The notes under the pieces: generated by a model
Databases searched by the model: none
What the model was told of the DNA's origin: nothing
What the model saw: only the letters and a program-made list of their open reading frames with translations
Part shown: one piece after another, positions 61,530 through 64,000 of the stretch
Position numbering within the stretch: the stretch's first letter is position 1
How the letters are laid out: each line of letters begins with the position of its first letter
Translations under genes and position numbers: made by a program
From: Lewinellaceae bacterium
GTDB lineage: Bacteria; Bacteroidota; Bacteroidia; Chitinophagales; Saprospiraceae
Assembly: GCA_020636225.1 (NCBI GenBank)
Contig: JACJYI010000005.1
Location: 62,001 to 126,000, forward strand
Length of the DNA: 64,000 nucleotides
Direction: 5' to 3'

Positions 61530-64000
61530 ATGGTGTGCAATCGTCTGATTTTCCTTCTCCTTCTTGGTATCCTTCTGCCATTCGGCCTGTACGCCACGCA
61601 CAACCGGGCCGGTGAGATCACGGTCGAGCAGATCGGCAATTGCAGTGATCTGACCCTCCGGGTGACCGTGACCACCTATACCAAGGCATCCAGTATCGCG
61701 GCCGACCGGGATAGCGTGGAGGTGTCCTGGGGAGATGGAACGAAGCAATGGCTATACCGGACCAATGGGCCTATCGGGCCCGGCGGCATCCCCTTCGGCG
61801 AGGAACTGCCCAATGACATCAAGAAGAACCTCTACGTAGGCATTCACGTCTATCCCGCCCGGGCGACCTACACGATCAGCATGAACGACCCGAACCGGAT
61901 CGACGATATCCTCAATGTCAACTTCCCGAATTCGGTCAGCATCCCGTTCTATATCCAGACGGTCTATACGTTTCTGAATCCGCAGTTCCAGGGCTGCAAC
62001 AGTACGCCGGTCCTGCTTCAGCCACCCATCGATTTCGGGTGCGTCGGCCGGACGTTCGTGCACAATCCCAATGCCTCGGACCCAGACAAGGACAGCTTGT
62101 CCTACCACCTGATCGTTCCGTTGCAGAAGCAGGGGGTGGAAGTGCCGAAATACCAGTTTCCCAACCAGATCGGATCGGGTGGGTCGAACACCCTGACCCT
62201 GAACCCGGTCACCGGGGAACTGCGGTGGGAGACCCCGCTGGTCGCCGGCGAGTACAACATTGCCATGATCATTGTGGAATACCGCAATGGCGTGGCCCTG
62301 GACACCATCATCCGGGACATGCAGGTCCTGGTCAAGGATTGCGAGAACAATCCGCCGGTGATCCAGACCGCAGATGAACTGTGTGTGATCGCAGGGGATA
62401 CCGTGGACCTGGATGTCCTGGTGACCGATCCCGATGTCGGACAGAAGGTGCTGGTCACTGCCCTGGGGGGGCCGTTCCTTGATCCCTTGTCCCCGGCCAT
62501 CTTCTTTGCACCGTCCATTGCCGTCACGCCTCCGGTCTCTACGTCCTTTTTCTGGCCCACTGTCTGTGAGGAGATCTCCAAGCAGCCCTATTCGGTCGTG
62601 TTCAAGGCGGTGGATAATGATACCGAGTCGCCCCTGGCCGACCTGCATACCCTGTTGATCAAGGTGGTCGGACCGCCGCCCCGGGATGTCAAGGCCAGTC
62701 CCGGACAGGACACCGTGACGGTGACCTGGGAAAGTCCCTACTCCTGTGAGGATGCAGCCAATGAGTTCTTCCGGGGCTTTTCGGTGTGGCGTCGGATCGG
62801 AAGCAATCCGTTCCCGATCGATACCTGTGTGACCGGCCTTTCTGGGCAGGGGTACACCCGGATCGCCTTCCGGCAGAAGGATCTCATCAACGGGCGGTAT
62901 ACGTTCTTCGATGCGGATGTGGAAGCCGGTCGGACGTATTGTTACCGGATCGTGGCCGATTTCGCCCAGCTCTCTGCTGCCGGCAACCCGTTCAACCAGG
63001 TCGAGAGCCTGCCGTCCAACGAAGCCTGTGTGCAGTTGAGCCGGAATCTGCCCTTGTTGACGACCGTCAGTGTGCAAGGCACCGACGCCGTCAATGGCCA
63101 GATGGAAGTCATCTGGTCCAAGCCGCGGGTGCCTGACCTGGATACACTGCTCTATCCGGGGCCCTACCGGTATAGACTCCTTCGTTCACCCGGATTGGGC
63201 ACCAGCAACTGGACGCCCGTCCCCGGAGCGGATGTTACGGCAGCTACCTATTCTGAAGCCAATGACACCCTCATCCAGTTTGACGAGCCTCTCGATACCC
63301 GGAACCTGGGGCACACCTATCAGATCGAATTCTATATCAATGGAGGTGGTACTCTCTTAGGCGCTTCTGCATCGGCATCTTCCGTGTTCCTGAGCATTGC
63401 CTCCACGGATCAGGAGAATATCCTGACCTGGCAGGAGGCGGTCCCCTGGATCAACTATGACTACCAGGTGGAGCGGTTCGATCCGGGTTCGTCCTCCTGG
63501 CTGGTCCTGGGCAATACCCCGGAACCGACATGGTCAGACCAGGGTTTGGTCAATGGCGAGGAATACTGCTACCGCATCCGGGCCTTTGGTGATTACGGGA
63601 TCGATGATATTCCGGCACCATTGATCAATCTGTCCCAGGAAGCTTGTGGGATCCCCCTGGACACCGTCCCCCCCTGTCCGCCCATCCTGACCGTGAGCAA
63701 TGTCTGTGACAGCCTGTTCTCCGGGCCGTTCCCGGATGTGCTGGTGAACGACCTCTTGTGGCGAAGCCCTCTGTCCCTCTGTCCCGGTAAATCGGATGTT
63801 GCCGGATACCAGATCTACTTTACCCCACCAGGGGAGTCAGATCCCATTCTGGTCGATGAGATCCCGGATGCCATGGATACGGTGTCCACCCATGCCCCGG
63901 ATATTGGCCTGGCGGGATGCTATGTTGTGGTGGCCTATGATTCGCTGGGCAATACATCACTGCCCAGCAATCAGGTCTGTGTGGACAATTGTCCGGATTA
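61530..64000 (+). CDS. Large gliding-motility-associated-type surface protein, 3' end beyond window
   Basis: The frame from ATG 61530 stays open through base 64000 (823 residues visible). A signal peptide (LIFLLLLGILLPFGLYA) is followed by the sequence THNRAGEITVEQIGNC...TLRVTVTTYTKASS, typical of large surface proteins that carry a C-terminal gliding-motility-associated sorting domain in Bacteroidota. Fibronectin-type and Ig-like repeats appear later (VTWESPYSCEDA, DVKASPGQDTVTV). The sorting domain is outside the window. Antisense frames are shadows of this gene. A weak -7 (TATTTTCG, about 61517-61524) precedes the start. Confidence 0.8.
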   Translation, partial: MVCNRLIFLLLLGILLPFGLYATHNRAGEITVEQIGNCSDLTLRVTVTTYTKASSIAADRDSVEVSWGDGTKQWLYRTNGPIGPGGIPFGEELPNDIKKNLYVGIHVYPARATYTISMNDPNRIDDILNVNFPNSVSIPFYIQTVYTFLNPQFQGCNSTPVLLQPPIDFGCVGRTFVHNPNASDPDKDSLSYHLIVPLQKQGVEVPKYQFPNQIGSGGSNTLTLNPVTGELRWETPLVAGEYNIAMIIVEYRNGVALDTIIRDMQVLVKDCENNPPVIQTADELCVIAGDTVDLDVLVTDPDVGQKVLVTALGGPFLDPLSPAIFFAPSIAVTPPVSTSFFWPTVCEEISKQPYSVVFKAVDNDTESPLADLHTLLIKVVGPPPRDVKASPGQDTVTVTWESPYSCEDAANEFFRGFSVWRRIGSNPFPIDTCVTGLSGQGYTRIAFRQKDLINGRYTFFDADVEAGRTYCYRIVADFAQLSAAGNPFNQVESLPSNEACVQLSRNLPLLTTVSVQGTDAVNGQMEVIWSKPRVPDLDTLLYPGPYRYRLLRSPGLGTSNWTPVPGADVTAATYSEANDTLIQFDEPLDTRNLGHTYQIEFYINGGGTLLGASASASSVFLSIASTDQENILTWQEAVPWINYDYQVERFDPGSSSWLVLGNTPEPTWSDQGLVNGEEYCYRIRAFGDYGIDDIPAPLINLSQEACGIPLDTVPPCPPILTVSNVCDSLFSGPFPDVLVNDLLWRSPLSLCPGKSDVAGYQIYFTPPGESDPILVDEIPDAMDTVSTHAPDIGLAGCYVVVAYDSLGNTSLPSNQVCVDNCPD

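Noticed and set aside
61752..63077. 441-codon minus-strand frame
   Set aside because: The plus strand is open over the same region and encodes the surface protein beginning at 61530; the reverse frame is a GC-driven shadow.

Overview
The window reads as chromosomal DNA of a Bacteroidota bacterium, most likely of the class Saprospiria (Lewinella/Haliscomenobacter-like; inference). The basis is at least eight secreted proteins ending in type IX secretion system (T9SS) sorting domains, two of them the gliding-motility-associated type B form, a PorG-like outer-membrane protein, -7 promoter elements of the TAnnTTTG type, and a RAYT-type IS200-like transposase. Most of the DNA is GC-rich, but several surface-protein genes contain clearly AT-rich blocks. 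No tRNA, rRNA or CRISPR array was seen.

Layout. 0-8 kb: a truncated T9SS protein, two outer-membrane beta-barrels, a secreted subtilase, the tRNA hydroxylase TrhO and a MacB/FtsX-like permease. 8-10 kb: an antitoxin/PIN-toxin pair between direct repeats offset by exactly 1400 bp. 10-21 kb: an MFS transporter, dipeptidyl peptidase III, a lipoprotein, a 1218-residue adhesin-like T9SS type B protein and a dipeptidyl peptidase IV. 20.9-24.5 kb: hybrid histidine kinase, HPt protein, a receiver whose phospho-acceptor Asp is Ser, and rfbA (dTDP-glucose synthesis). 24.5-39.1 kb: the most unusual stretch. Three AT-rich or mosaic T9SS surface proteins (LRR-like, dockerin-like, propeller/Ig-like) are interspersed with ten copies of a hairpin-bearing, roughly 158-bp tandem repeat, a longer direct repeat, a (CT)10 tract inside a signal peptide, a six-copy 11-bp tandem array and a group II intron with its reverse transcriptase.

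39-51 kb: isocitrate dehydrogenase, a P-loop kinase/phosphotransferase pair, a T9SS protein, a 2OG-Fe dioxygenase/glycosyltransferase operon, a flavin reductase/M20 peptidase/P-loop NTPase operon, and a secreted intradiol-dioxygenase-like protein. 51.8-53.9 kb: a tandem array of about 357-bp palindromic units that copied the 3' tail of the adjacent lipoprotein gene and that also contains the RAYT gene. 54-57.7 kb: homogentisate dioxygenase, 4-hydroxyphenylpyruvate dioxygenase and a tryptophanase-type lyase, forming an aromatic amino-acid catabolism cluster. 57.8-64 kb: a secreted protein with ten Kazal-like inhibitor domains formed by an exact 792-bp block duplication, a GNAT-like protein, and a large surface protein that runs off the window.

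Together the genes describe a surface-active, protein-degrading bacterium: secreted proteases and inhibitors, periplasmic dipeptidyl peptidases, aromatic amino-acid breakdown, and a set of adhesin-like proteins whose loci carry many repeats that could promote rearrangement or phase variation.
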